Shown here: one piece after another, positions 34,959 through 44,560 of the stretch
Position numbering within the stretch: the first letter of the stretch is position 1
Layout of the letters: the number at the start of each line of letters is the position of its first letter
Source: Rickettsiella endosymbiont of Rhagonycha lignosa
Lineage (GTDB): Bacteria; Pseudomonadota; Gammaproteobacteria; Diplorickettsiales; Diplorickettsiaceae
Direction of reading: 5' to 3'
NCBI RefSeq assembly: GCF_964031165.1
Contig: NZ_OZ035011.1
Location: 595,001 to 659,000, forward strand
Length of the DNA stretch: 64,000 nucleotides
Made by a program: the position numbers and the translations under genes
The notes under the pieces: model-generated
Told to the model about the DNA's origin: nothing
Database searches by the model: none
The model's input: only the letters and a program-made list of their open reading frames with translations

Positions 34959-37900
34959 ATGGCTAAATTTCTAGATTCATTTTTAGATGGAATAGATTCC
35001 TTTCTAGCTTGGTTAAGTACTTCACTTAAGCAGACTGTAGAATCCTATTGCGATTTAGAAACCGCCGATAGTCCTAATGTACTTGTTGCCCATGATGGCT
35101 CACTCATTTCAGTCATTCAGATCGTTGGAGTGACGCAACTCATAGGAACAACTGAATTTCAACGACTACATGAAGGATTAACACAGACCTTGCAAACCGC
35201 TCTGTCGCGTTCGGGTCACGCGCTGCAAGTTTTATTTCAATATGATAGAAATGCTGTTTCTGAACTACTAGAAGAAATTTTAGAACCCGGTAAACAAACC
35301 AGTCAACGTTTAAATTTAGATTTAAGTGATTTATTCGCTGAACGCATTAACTTTCTAGCAAAACATTGTGCTTCTGAAAGTGTGTATTTTGTTTGTTGGA
35401 CGCGCCCAATGAGCTTAACCACAGAACAGTATCAACGTGCTAGCAAAGATAAATTAAAATTTATTCGCGAAAAAAAAATACCTCCTTCCATACTCACACA
35501 GAATGTTATTGCTGCTATTCCAGATTTACGCGACTCGCACGATGCATTTATTCGTTCGATACGCCATGATTTGGCTAATTTATATATTGCTGCCAATTTA
35601 TTAGAAGTTCATGATGCACTGCATGCGATACGTTCGGTAGCTGATCCTGCTTTTACCGATAAAAATTGGCGTCCGGCATTACCAGGAGATAAAATTTCAC
35701 TGAAAGAATATGACCGCTCTCGTAATACCATTTCCGATATTTTGTGGCCTTCATTGGCTCGTCAAGTACTACCCCGTGATGCCGAGAATTTGGATTTAAG
35801 GACGGTACGTTTTGGCGATAAGATTTATTCATGTGTTTTTATTGATCTGTTACCGAAAGAAATAAAAACCTTTAACTCCTTACTACAACGTACTTTATCG
35901 GCAAGAATTCCATGGCGCATTTCTTTTTTTGTAGAAAGTGACGGTTTACGTTGTATTAAATTACGATCGGTATTGGCAGCTATACTGAGTTTTTCTTCGG
36001 CGCAAAATCGCTTACTAAGCGATGCATATAATTTATTACAATACGTGGCTATAAATACCGATGATGCGGTGGTGAGATTACGCGTTGCGGCGTGTACTTG
36101 GGCACCCGAGGGTCAAATAGGTTTATTACGCACGCGTGCTGCAGAATTAGCTAAAGCCATCGAAGGTTGGGGCTCTTGTGATGTTTCTGAAGTTTCAGGC
36201 GATCCATTTGGAGGCCTTGCTTCAACATTGTTAGGTATATCCGCAGAAAGTGTCGCAACGCCGACTATACTTCCGTTTTCACAGGTCGTTTATATGTTAC
36301 CGATTACACGACCCGCATCCCCTTGGAAAACAGGCGCACAATTATTTCGTAGTCCAGATGGTAAGCCATGGCCATTTCAGCCGGGTTCTAGCGAACAAAC
36401 GACTTGGATCGATCTGATTTATGCGCGTCCAGGCTCAGGAAAATCGGTATTATCTAGTACCTTAAATTTAGCGCTTTGTTTGGCTGGTGGTTTACAGCGT
36501 TTACCACGTATTGCCATTATTGACATTGGTCCCTCGAGTAGTGGTTTAATTTCTTTATTGCGCGAGGCTTTACCGGTCGTTAATCGGCATTGGGTGGCCT
36601 ATCATCGTTTACGCATGACTGCGGATTATTCGATTAATCCATTTGATACGCAACTAGGTTGTCGTTATCCAACACCGCAAGAACGTAGTTTTTTAGTTAA
36701 CTTTTTAACATTATTAACGACGCCGTTAGGTGCGGTGAAGCCTTACGATGGTATTTCCGATATGGCCGGCTTGGTCATCGATGAGCTTTACAAAAACTTA
36801 GCGGATGAAGGCATGCCTTATCCTTACACGATAGGTATTGAACCCTTGGTTGATGGAATTTTAGAAGAAATGGGTTTTATTCCTGATCAACGTACGACAT
36901 GGTGGGAAGTTACTGATGCTTTATTTATTTCTGGATTTCCGCATGAAGCTATGTTGGCACAACGCTATGCCATGCCTTTACTTGCTGATGCAGCGGCTAT
37001 TTGTCGTACACCTATCATCGAAGATCTCTATGGGAAAATAACCGCGCCAACCGGAGAAAGTTTAATTAACGCCTTTGCACGGATGATTTCCAGTGCAATA
37101 CGTGAGTATCCGATTTTATCCCGCGTGACCCGTTTTGATTTGGGTGAAGCAAGGATAGTCTCATTAGATTTAGATGAAGTGGCAAAAAGCGGTGGCGATG
37201 CTGCGGATAGACAAACAGCAGTGATGTATATGTTGGCACGTTATGTATTAGCGCGACATTATTATTTAAGTGAAGAAAATTTAAGTGATATTGCCAGTCA
37301 ATATCGAGATTACCATAAGCAACGGATTGCCGAATTACGCGAAGATCCTAAACGCATGGTATTCGACGAATTTCACCGTACCTCAAAAGCTAAAGCCGTT
37401 CGTGATCAAGTGATAGTGGATATGCGTGAGGGTCGTAAATGGAATATTCAAATTGCATTACTTTCTCAATCCTTAGATGATTTTGATGAAGTGATGGTAG
37501 AGTTTGCAACCTCTATTTATATTATGGATGCGGGTCCTGCTCAATCGGTAGAAAAATCGGTAGAAACCTTTGGTTTGTCACCCACCGCTAAAATTGCATT
37601 GCGAACACGTGTACACGGTCCCCGTGAAGGTGGGGCTACCTTCTTAGCACAATTTGCTACAAAAGAAGGTATGAATACCCAATTGTTAACCTTAACCTTA
37701 GGCCCTATCGAGTTATGGGCATTTAGTACTACGGTAGAAGATGTTAATTTACGTAATCGACTTTATCATCATTTAGGGCCGGTTGAAGCGCGACGCGTAT
37801 TAGCACGTTTGTTTCCCAATGGTAGTATTAAAAAATTAGTAGAAAGACGTTTAGCAAGCATAAAAGAAGAACAGGGTGTCATCACTGAAGATTCTAGTTT

Positions 37901-37982
37901 AGGAATTATCGAACAAATTACCTCTGAAATTCTGGTTAATTACAACAAAGATCCAGAATTATCTACACTACCGGTCACTTAA
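34959..37982 (+). CDS. icmB: Dot/Icm VirB4-like ATPase DotO
   Basis: A 1007-residue protein, almost the same size as Legionella DotO (1009). Walker A is YARPGSGKSVLSS (about 487-499) and a Walker B-like segment is RMVFDEFHRT (about 798-807), followed by IALLSQSLDDFDEVMVEFAT, a Q/sensor motif of VirB4 ATPases. DotO is the cytoplasmic energiser that docks with DotB at the base of the channel. The N-terminal half is the VirB4-like assembly domain. It is the last recognised dot/icm gene of this cluster. Confidence 0.96.
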   Translation: MAKFLDSFLDGIDSFLAWLSTSLKQTVESYCDLETADSPNVLVAHDGSLISVIQIVGVTQLIGTTEFQRLHEGLTQTLQTALSRSGHALQVLFQYDRNAVSELLEEILEPGKQTSQRLNLDLSDLFAERINFLAKHCASESVYFVCWTRPMSLTTEQYQRASKDKLKFIREKKIPPSILTQNVIAAIPDLRDSHDAFIRSIRHDLANLYIAANLLEVHDALHAIRSVADPAFTDKNWRPALPGDKISLKEYDRSRNTISDILWPSLARQVLPRDAENLDLRTVRFGDKIYSCVFIDLLPKEIKTFNSLLQRTLSARIPWRISFFVESDGLRCIKLRSVLAAILSFSSAQNRLLSDAYNLLQYVAINTDDAVVRLRVAACTWAPEGQIGLLRTRAAELAKAIEGWGSCDVSEVSGDPFGGLASTLLGISAESVATPTILPFSQVVYMLPITRPASPWKTGAQLFRSPDGKPWPFQPGSSEQTTWIDLIYARPGSGKSVLSSTLNLALCLAGGLQRLPRIAIIDIGPSSSGLISLLREALPVVNRHWVAYHRLRMTADYSINPFDTQLGCRYPTPQERSFLVNFLTLLTTPLGAVKPYDGISDMAGLVIDELYKNLADEGMPYPYTIGIEPLVDGILEEMGFIPDQRTTWWEVTDALFISGFPHEAMLAQRYAMPLLADAAAICRTPIIEDLYGKITAPTGESLINAFARMISSAIREYPILSRVTRFDLGEARIVSLDLDEVAKSGGDAADRQTAVMYMLARYVLARHYYLSEENLSDIASQYRDYHKQRIAELREDPKRMVFDEFHRTSKAKAVRDQVIVDMREGRKWNIQIALLSQSLDDFDEVMVEFATSIYIMDAGPAQSVEKSVETFGLSPTAKIALRTRVHGPREGGATFLAQFATKEGMNTQLLTLTLGPIELWAFSTTVEDVNLRNRLYHHLGPVEARRVLARLFPNGSIKKLVERRLASIKEEQGVITEDSSLGIIEQITSEILVNYNKDPELSTLPVT

Positions 37983-38009
37983 CAACATTAACAACAAGGA
38001 TGTGTCACT

Positions 38010-39917
38010 ATGATGATGGACAACCAGGATAGTAGTTTTGTTTTTTTACACGAAGAAGAAGTCAATCAATCTAAGCATGAAGCACTCCGTCATATCCGTT
38101 TTGGAAATAATAGTTTAGATAAGCAATTTGAGCGTGATATTGAATTAATGAGTCTAGCGATTGTGCAGAGTGGTCCATCCGAGCAAGACAAAATTAAAGC
38201 CGATATTTTATTAAAAAGTATGCTGTTATTATTCTTTGGGCGTGTCTGTTATCGGCATGTTTCCGATCAACGTTTCTATCCTTTTAATACATTAAACGCT
38301 TATTTCAAACAATCTAAGTTAATGCATTTTCCTATTGCAGCTATTTTACTACATGGGAGTCGGGCGCTGATAGAATTCCCTTCCGAGATCGCACCTGCAT
38401 TAATAAATTGGCTTATCATTGACAAAAGTAGTTGGCGTTATCTGGCAACGCATGGCATTAGTGCATTAACAGAAGCTGAGGGGATAGCAAAAAATTATCC
38501 AGAGAAACAACCGAAGTTTCCATTACGGAAATATTTAAAGGAGCAAAAAGTCAGTAGTACACACGCTGCGATTAACTTATTATCGAATTCTATTTCAGGA
38601 TTAAACACTTATTTTAATCTTACTTCCACTGCGCATTTGCAAAATAAAATGGATAGTGCTGAACATTTTGGCATCAATTTAGCATTGGGCGGGGTTGGTA
38701 ACCAACATTTTGCTTCAAAACATATTATTCAAAATAATGGTGAAAATGGTCATTTATATATTAATGTTTATCAAGGTCTGACTCAACAATCTGGATTATT
38801 GTTAGGCATAGAACAATCAGCTCCAGGAAAACCTGATCAATACGGTGGCAAGCATGATTTAAGTGTAACTGATAAAGCTTATAGTGCTTCAGGAGGAGAT
38901 TTTTTCTGTAAAAACCCCGTTTTGCCAGAAATATATCAAAAAGATTATCGTGGATTAACTCTTCTACCTTTTGCTAATTATTATGATAATTTCTGGAATT
39001 TTGTAACAGAAGATGCATTTGCTTTAATCAAAAGCAATTTCGAAAAGTGCAAATGTTTATTAATTTTATTAACACAAGAAAAAAGTCTTGCATTTATTAA
39101 GGAAATTCTTACAGCAGTGGGTGGCGCCAGCCAAAAAGACTTTAATATATTGTTTGCTAGCTATTTTCAAGAAATTCCACAAATTAAAATAAAAATTAAA
39201 CAGAGCAATGCATTAGATCAGTTAAAAACTCTACAACAGCAAATCCAGTTATTAAAAATTGAAAAACAAAGGCTAGAAAGCAATGCTAAAGCTGATTTGT
39301 TGAGTATGAAAGCAGAAATACAATTGATAAAAAATACTATAAAAAACCAACCGTATAAAGAATTTACTATCCTTAGAGAACAGTTACAAATCTTAGCCAT
39401 TAAAAAAAACAAGTTCGAAAAAAATAACCAAGAATTGTTTAATGAATTAATCATACAACGTGAACAAACCCTTCAATTGCAAAATGATAAACAAACTTTA
39501 TTATTAGCGAATCAAACACATAGGTTTATGCATGCTGTAATTAATCAGATGGGTTGGTTTGCCAATATATCACAGAAAAAAAAGATCTTACAGGCTTTAC
39601 AGGAAAAAATGCAGGCGCATCAAATAAACACAGAACAACTAAAGTATTTGTTAATAAATTTTATCAGTGTCAGTCTAATCAATCGATTTTATTCTAACAC
39701 TGAAACCCATACTGCAAAAGCATGTTTATCGTACTTAAACGATCCGGAATATCAATCCTTAGCAGGATTTTTTGAGATGGGTTACCCCATTCAGTATAAG
39801 GATTTACTAGACTTGGTGTCTAAAAATCGATATAAATTTTATCAAAAAGAAAGCTCGAGAGAATATCAATTTGATGAAAATAATTTCCGCCTAGCAACAC
39901 AGCAAGTCATGTTTTAA
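38010..39917 (+). CDS. Unassigned 635-residue protein with central coiled coil, directly after icmB
   Basis: I cannot assign a family. Residues 1-400 look globular, with the notable block LLLGIEQSAPGKPDQYGGKH followed by KAYSASGGDFFCKNP (about 270-310), whose Gly, Asp and His residues look like an active or binding site. Residues about 400-505 form a long coiled coil (LQQQIQLLKIEKQRLESNAK). The last 130 residues are helical. There is no signal peptide or membrane helix. It starts 27 bases after dotO (AAGGA upstream), so it is co-transcribed with the secretion genes. It is a plausible Dot/Icm substrate or accessory protein. Confidence 0.6.
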   Translation: MMMDNQDSSFVFLHEEEVNQSKHEALRHIRFGNNSLDKQFERDIELMSLAIVQSGPSEQDKIKADILLKSMLLLFFGRVCYRHVSDQRFYPFNTLNAYFKQSKLMHFPIAAILLHGSRALIEFPSEIAPALINWLIIDKSSWRYLATHGISALTEAEGIAKNYPEKQPKFPLRKYLKEQKVSSTHAAINLLSNSISGLNTYFNLTSTAHLQNKMDSAEHFGINLALGGVGNQHFASKHIIQNNGENGHLYINVYQGLTQQSGLLLGIEQSAPGKPDQYGGKHDLSVTDKAYSASGGDFFCKNPVLPEIYQKDYRGLTLLPFANYYDNFWNFVTEDAFALIKSNFEKCKCLLILLTQEKSLAFIKEILTAVGGASQKDFNILFASYFQEIPQIKIKIKQSNALDQLKTLQQQIQLLKIEKQRLESNAKADLLSMKAEIQLIKNTIKNQPYKEFTILREQLQILAIKKNKFEKNNQELFNELIIQREQTLQLQNDKQTLLLANQTHRFMHAVINQMGWFANISQKKKILQALQEKMQAHQINTEQLKYLLINFISVSLINRFYSNTETHTAKACLSYLNDPEYQSLAGFFEMGYPIQYKDLLDLVSKNRYKFYQKESSREYQFDENNFRLATQQVMF

Positions 39918-40027
39918 CTAAAAGTTATTCAGAAATAATTTTGGGATTGTTTGTTGTTCTTACTGTGTTAAATTAGTAATATGAGTGTTGTTAATTTTAT
40001 TAAAATAAGTCTAAGGAAAGATAATCT

Positions 40028-41125
40028 ATGTTTGAAAATGATTTAACAATTAATGAAGAACTTTTATTACGTCGACATGCAGCTAAAGGTGAGCTTGAAA
40101 AAGTTCAAGACATTTTAAATCGAAATAAAATAAACCCAAATTTTAATATAAATGCGCAAAGTTCAAATGGGAATACGGCCTTGCATTGGGCATGTTCTAA
40201 AGCAGTAGAAAATGCTAATGGCTACTCTAAAGAATATAGTAAAATTGTTCAATTGCTTATTCAGGATGATGCCGATCATCGAATAAAAAATAAACTTGGA
40301 CAAATACCGCTGGATTTTTTACAGGGTTTGCATGTAACAGTGCCTGGACCTGAAGGGTCTTCACACAAAGGATCAACTGAAAATTCCTGTTATTTCGAAT
40401 TTATAAGCGCACTATTAAGAAAAGAATGCGTGAAAATTACTTTGCCTGAAGAACTTGAAGGGGAACTGGCAGGAGAGACAGCCTTTTATTTCATTATTGA
40501 TTCACTAAAACTAGCTGATTTTTTACCGCCGGATGAGCAACAAGAGACGGTTACCATTCTAAGTTTAGCGTGTGGTATCTCTACCGAAATTCTACCGCTT
40601 ATGCTGTATTTTCAATATCAAAATAAAAAAATAAACTATGTTGGGGTAGATAACAATGATGCCATTATCGAGGATAATAAAAAAAGATATGCGGCTTACG
40701 AAAATATACAATTTATCTGTGCAGATGCTGCCAATCTCGATGAAATAACCACGCAAATTGTTCCGAATTCTATCGATATGGGAATACTGCGTAATGGTGA
40801 CTTTACCGAACTCCGTAATAGGCAGAACATATTTTGCCAAATAATCGATGAAATATTTCCAAATGTTTTAAAACCTAACTTTCCATTGTTAGTAAGTTTT
40901 CAAACTAAACAGGAGTTAGAAATATGTACGCAAAAAACTCAAATTATTCAAAATTTTAAAAAATTTAAAGGTAATAATTTTTGTGATATTGGTTCTCTAT
41001 GTCTTATTTCTGGGCAGTATCAAAATAAAACAGTGTTTAGTTATTCGGATAGATATACAGCTATTTTAAATTTAGAAAAAATCAATGAGCAGGAACAAAT
41101 GCAAATAAGACAATTTTCTAAATAA
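40028..41125 (+). CDS. Ankyrin-repeat / SAM methyltransferase fusion
   Basis: The 365-residue protein starts with ankyrin repeats (about 12-100, including NAQSSNGNTALHWACSKAVE and DADHRIKNKLGQIPLDFL). A Rossmann-like domain follows from about 160, with TILSLACGISTEILPLML (motif I, about 176-193), YVGVDNNDAIIEDNKKRY and FICADAANLDEI, as in class I methyltransferases. Such a pairing is typical of host-directed proteins. No signal peptide is present. AGGA lies 11 bases before the ATG. Located just after the Dot/Icm cluster, it is a candidate effector; the target is unknown. Confidence 0.7.
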   Translation: MFENDLTINEELLLRRHAAKGELEKVQDILNRNKINPNFNINAQSSNGNTALHWACSKAVENANGYSKEYSKIVQLLIQDDADHRIKNKLGQIPLDFLQGLHVTVPGPEGSSHKGSTENSCYFEFISALLRKECVKITLPEELEGELAGETAFYFIIDSLKLADFLPPDEQQETVTILSLACGISTEILPLMLYFQYQNKKINYVGVDNNDAIIEDNKKRYAAYENIQFICADAANLDEITTQIVPNSIDMGILRNGDFTELRNRQNIFCQIIDEIFPNVLKPNFPLLVSFQTKQELEICTQKTQIIQNFKKFKGNNFCDIGSLCLISGQYQNKTVFSYSDRYTAILNLEKINEQEQMQIRQFSK

Positions 41126-41127
41126 GC

Positions 41128-41397
41128 TTAATCTTGAATGATTTCGATGCGCAATGCATGGATTTCTTTGCGCATCGTGTCACCTAAGGCAGCATAAACA
41201 AGTCGGTGGCATTCAACTAAGGGTTTATTTTGAAACAATGGCGACGAGATTCTCACTGCAAAATGACCGGCGCCGGCATTGGCATGGCCGATGTGTTGAT
41301 CACCTTCGTCAATGATATCCAAAAAAGTGGGTGCGAGCGCCTGATAGAGTTTTTTTTGAATTGTGGCAGTGGTATCGTGTGTAGAGTTATTTTTCAT
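41128..41397 (-). CDS. BolA-family protein
   Basis: An 89-residue BolA-like protein. The signature AGAGHFAVRISSPLFQNKPLVECHRLVYAALG contains the family's conserved His and the FxxKxxxxxHRxVYxxL pattern (positions about 44-72, cited in part). BolA proteins partner with monothiol glutaredoxins in iron and Fe-S handling and influence cell shape. The ATG overlaps the stop of yciB by 4 bases on the minus strand, so the two are coupled. It is closer in size to BolA/IbaG of small type; the exact subtype is uncertain. Confidence 0.9.
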   Translation of the reverse strand: MKNNSTHDTTATIQKKLYQALAPTFLDIIDEGDQHIGHANAGAGHFAVRISSPLFQNKPLVECHRLVYAALGDTMRKEIHALRIEIIQD

Positions 41398-41933
41398 GTT
41401 TTTTCATCGGATCGAATATAACGCGCCAAATAAATAGCTTGCACGAGTATAAATACAAACGTAATCCCCAACAAGCCAAATAATTTAAAATTCACCCAGG
41501 TATTGGTATCAAATGTATAAGCGACCCATAAATTAATACCGCCCATTAAGGTGAAAAATATAATCCAATTTCTATTTAAAGATGACCAAAGGTGAGCAGG
41601 TAAGACCACATTAGTTTCTAGCAAATGCTGAATTAACGGTTTTTTTCCAAAATATTGAGTCACTAATGCGCTGCAAGCGAGTAACCAATAAAGAGCAGTG
41701 GGTTTCCATTTAATGAATAATTCATTATGCAGCAATAAGGTGCCTCCTCCAAAGAAGAGGATGAGGACTAAGCTAATAAGTTGTATACTAGGTACAGTAC
41801 GGTGCTTAATCCAGTAACTGATGACTTGTAACAAACTGATAATAATAGCAGCTGCGGTTGCTACATAGATGCCAAAAAGCTTGTAAGCGATAAAAAAGAC
41901 CACTATGGGCAGAAAATCGAAGAGTAAGCGCAT
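41394..41933 (-). CDS. yciB: Inner-membrane protein YciB (septation protein A type)
   Basis: A 179-residue polytopic protein with five predicted membrane helices. The start LLFDFLPIVVFFIAYKLFGIYVATA, the middle KPTALYWLLACSALVTQYFGKKPLI and the ALLWSSLNRNWIIFFTLMGGINLW-type segment (here HLWSSLNRNWIIFF) are all typical of YciB/IspA. It contributes to envelope integrity and cell division in enterobacteria. It is followed by the coupled bolA-like gene. The length matches E. coli YciB (179). Confidence 0.93.
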   Translation of the reverse strand: MRLLFDFLPIVVFFIAYKLFGIYVATAAAIIISLLQVISYWIKHRTVPSIQLISLVLILFFGGGTLLLHNELFIKWKPTALYWLLACSALVTQYFGKKPLIQHLLETNVVLPAHLWSSLNRNWIIFFTLMGGINLWVAYTFDTNTWVNFKLFGLLGITFVFILVQAIYLARYIRSDEKT

Positions 41934-42032
41934 GAAATGAAGGTAGTAGAAATTCGATAGTATCTTAGTATACCCCCAGTTGTTGGGTTTCTGTCAAGGT
42001 GCTGCGAACTTGTTTAGGAAAGGGTTAATAAA

Positions 42033-42659
42033 GTGAGCCAGTTTCTCAAAATTCATCCAGAAAATCCCCAGCTGCATTTAATACGGTTGGCAGCGAATAC
42101 GTTGATGAAAGAAGGAGTAATTGTTTATCCGACTGACTCCGCTTACGCTTTAGGCTGTCAATTAGGTAACAAAAAAGGCTTACAGAGGATTAGGCAAATA
42201 CGTCAACTAAAAGATCAACATTGCTTGACTTTACTGTGTCGTGATATTTCAGAAATGGCACTCTTCGCTCAACTAGAAAACCCTATTTTTCGTTTAATAA
42301 AAGCCAATACACCGGGTCCATATACTTTTTTATTGCCTGTTACCTCACATGTACCACGCTATTTAATCAATTCGAAACGTAAAACCATCGGTATAAGAAT
42401 TCCCGATAATAAAATTGTCCATGCGCTCTTAGAAATGATCGATCAACCCTTAGTGAGTACGACCTTGATTTTGCCCGATACCGATTTACCTTTAATCGAA
42501 CCAGAAGCGCTCAGTGACATTTTAGGTAAGCGCGTCGATTTAGTGATTGATGGAGGTTTTTGCGGCTTAGAACCAACCACCGTGATTGATTTATCCACCC
42601 ATACACCAGAAATTATTCGTTGTGGTAAGGGAGATATTAAGCCATTTCAATCTATTTAA
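42033..42659 (+). CDS. yciO: YciO-type Sua5/TsaC family protein
   Basis: A 208-residue Sua5/YciO/YrdC-domain protein. EGVIVYPTDSAYALGCQLGN and TPGPYTFLLPVT are the nucleotide and threonine-site segments. STTLILPDTD takes the place where true threonylcarbamoyl-AMP synthases have SANxSG, which points to the YciO branch, not TsaC. The role of YciO is not well settled. The start is GTG 42033 with AAAGGG about 9 bases upstream. It is divergent from yciB and precedes gltX. Confidence 0.88.
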   Translation: MSQFLKIHPENPQLHLIRLAANTLMKEGVIVYPTDSAYALGCQLGNKKGLQRIRQIRQLKDQHCLTLLCRDISEMALFAQLENPIFRLIKANTPGPYTFLLPVTSHVPRYLINSKRKTIGIRIPDNKIVHALLEMIDQPLVSTTLILPDTDLPLIEPEALSDILGKRVDLVIDGGFCGLEPTTVIDLSTHTPEIIRCGKGDIKPFQSI

Positions 42660-42770
42660 TATATACTCTTTGCACTCGAATTTTTGTCTGTGTTGCCGCT
42701 CAATTCTCAACCCTTTTACGGCACTTGCCAAAAATCCAATTGCTGTGACTATAAAAATTAAGAGTAATTT

Positions 42771-44141
42771 ATGAAAGTTCGTACTCGTTTCGCACCTAGC
42801 CCCACGGGTTATTTACATATCGGTGGTGTTCGCACCGCATTATATTCCTGGTTGTACGCAAAAAAACAACAAGGACAATTTATTTTACGTATTGAAGATA
42901 CGGATACTGAACGATCGACTGCAGCAGCGACCGATGTTATTTTACAAGGCTTGGAATGGTTAGGTTTAGATTATGACGAGGGTCCAATCTTTCAAAGTCA
43001 ACGTTTAGCCCGCTACCAAGAAGTCTTAGAGCAATTATTAAAAGAAAATAAGGCATATCGTTGTTATTGTTCTAAAGAACGCTTAACTGAATTGCGCGAA
43101 AAGCAATTAGCTGAACATCAAAAGCCCCGATATGATGGTCATTGTCGGAACCGATCGGCGATATTACCTCATCAAAGTTATGTTGTGCGCTTTTGTAATC
43201 CTTTAAACGGTGCAGTCATTGTTGACGATCAAGTCCATGGCCAAGTTATTTTTCAGAATAGTGAATTAGATGATTTAATTATTGCGCGCAGCGATGGCTC
43301 GCCCACCTATAATTTTACTGTCGTCGTTGATGATAATGATATGCATATTACGCATGTGATACGTGGCGATGATCATTTAAATAATACACCAAGACAAATC
43401 AATATATTATTAGCGTTAGGTGCAAATTTACCCGTGTATGCCCATTTACCGATGATCTTAGGTAGTGATGGTAAAAAGCTGTCGAAACGAACCGGCGCAG
43501 CCAATATTTTACAATATCGAGATGAAGGTTATTTAAAGGACGCGGTCTTAAATTATTTGGTTAAATTAGGTTGGTCCCATGGCGATCAAGAAATTTTCTC
43601 ACGCACAGAAATGATTGAGCTTTTTGATTTGCATCATTTAAATAAAGCGCCCGCTGCGATTAATCCCGATAAGCTCATTTGGTTAAATCAGCATTATTTA
43701 AAGACTGATGACGCAAAACAAATTGCACTATTATTAGCTAAAGAATTCCAGCGCTTAGCGATTAACACCGAAAATGGACCTGATTTAATTGACGTGGTGG
43801 TTTTGCAACGTGAACGTGTAAAAACTTTAGTTGAAATGGCTGAGAAAAGTATTTATTTTTATTTAGCTCCTCGCTTGGATAAACTGACTATTTCCGAGGA
43901 TGTTCTGGCTGTATTGAGAATTTTACAAGATCGTTTTCAAGCAGTTAGCGTTTGGACAGACGAATCAATACATACAGCATTAATTGAAACAGCTGAAGCG
44001 CTTTCTTTAAAATTAGGCAAAGTTGCACAGCCTTTGCGTTGGGCCATTACAGGTGGCAATATATCGCCACCTATGAACGCGACATTGCATTTACTCGGTA
44101 AGAAAAAAGTTTTAGCCCGTTTGCAAACTCTGTTGAATTGA
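42771..44141 (+). CDS. gltX: Glutamyl-tRNA synthetase
   Basis: A class I aminoacyl-tRNA synthetase charging tRNA-Glu. The 456-residue protein begins with FAPSPTGYLHIGGVRTAL, containing the HIGH-type motif HIGG, and has KLSKRTGA (KMSKS-type) at about 240. GLDYDEGPIFQSQR and RGDDHLNNTPRQI are family blocks. The anticodon-binding C-terminal domain is complete. The gene is followed by a promoter and tRNA-Ala. Nothing unusual is seen. Confidence 0.96.
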   Translation: MKVRTRFAPSPTGYLHIGGVRTALYSWLYAKKQQGQFILRIEDTDTERSTAAATDVILQGLEWLGLDYDEGPIFQSQRLARYQEVLEQLLKENKAYRCYCSKERLTELREKQLAEHQKPRYDGHCRNRSAILPHQSYVVRFCNPLNGAVIVDDQVHGQVIFQNSELDDLIIARSDGSPTYNFTVVVDDNDMHITHVIRGDDHLNNTPRQINILLALGANLPVYAHLPMILGSDGKKLSKRTGAANILQYRDEGYLKDAVLNYLVKLGWSHGDQEIFSRTEMIELFDLHHLNKAPAAINPDKLIWLNQHYLKTDDAKQIALLLAKEFQRLAINTENGPDLIDVVVLQRERVKTLVEMAEKSIYFYLAPRLDKLTISEDVLAVLRILQDRFQAVSVWTDESIHTALIETAEALSLKLGKVAQPLRWAITGGNISPPMNATLHLLGKKKVLARLQTLLN

Positions 44142-44173
44142 CGCTGTTTAGTCTTATAAAAGCTGAAAATAAT

Positions 44174-44203
44174 TTGACAGATTTTTCTTATTCAGCTTAA
44201 AAT
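44174..44203 (+). promoter_or_regulatory. Promoter of tRNA-Ala
   Basis: A perfect TTGACA (44174-44179), an 18-base spacer and TAAAAT (44198-44203) stand just before the tRNA, with start expected about 44210. An inverted repeat (AAGCTGAA near 44160 with TTCAGCTT at 44191-44198) spans the promoter and might also end gltX transcripts. Confidence 0.7.
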
Positions 44204-44213
44204 GCCCATCATT

Positions 44214-44289
<76 letters not shown>

Positions 44290-44560
44290 ATCAAATCAAA
44301 CTCCACTCAGCTTAATGTTTTTTGGAAACTCTCCTATAAAATTTTTGCAGAAACTGTACCTTTGATATAACGACAGTCGGATGTAAGAGCTTAAGCTTAC
44401 CTTTTAACGTATTTCATGACGGAGAATCTTATTTAAATAAAATACTTTTTTTTATTTTAAAAATACGATACCCTGCGCAAACAATAAATATATTAAAGAG
44501 ATAAAAAAGCTAATACCTTGTTAAAAGGAAAACTTAATAGATAATAAAAAGGAATTTATT

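Noticed and set aside
44290-44560. Search for an integrase or attachment-site duplicate after tRNA-Ala
   Set aside because: No integrase frame and no clear copy of the tRNA 3' end were seen at the right edge of the module.
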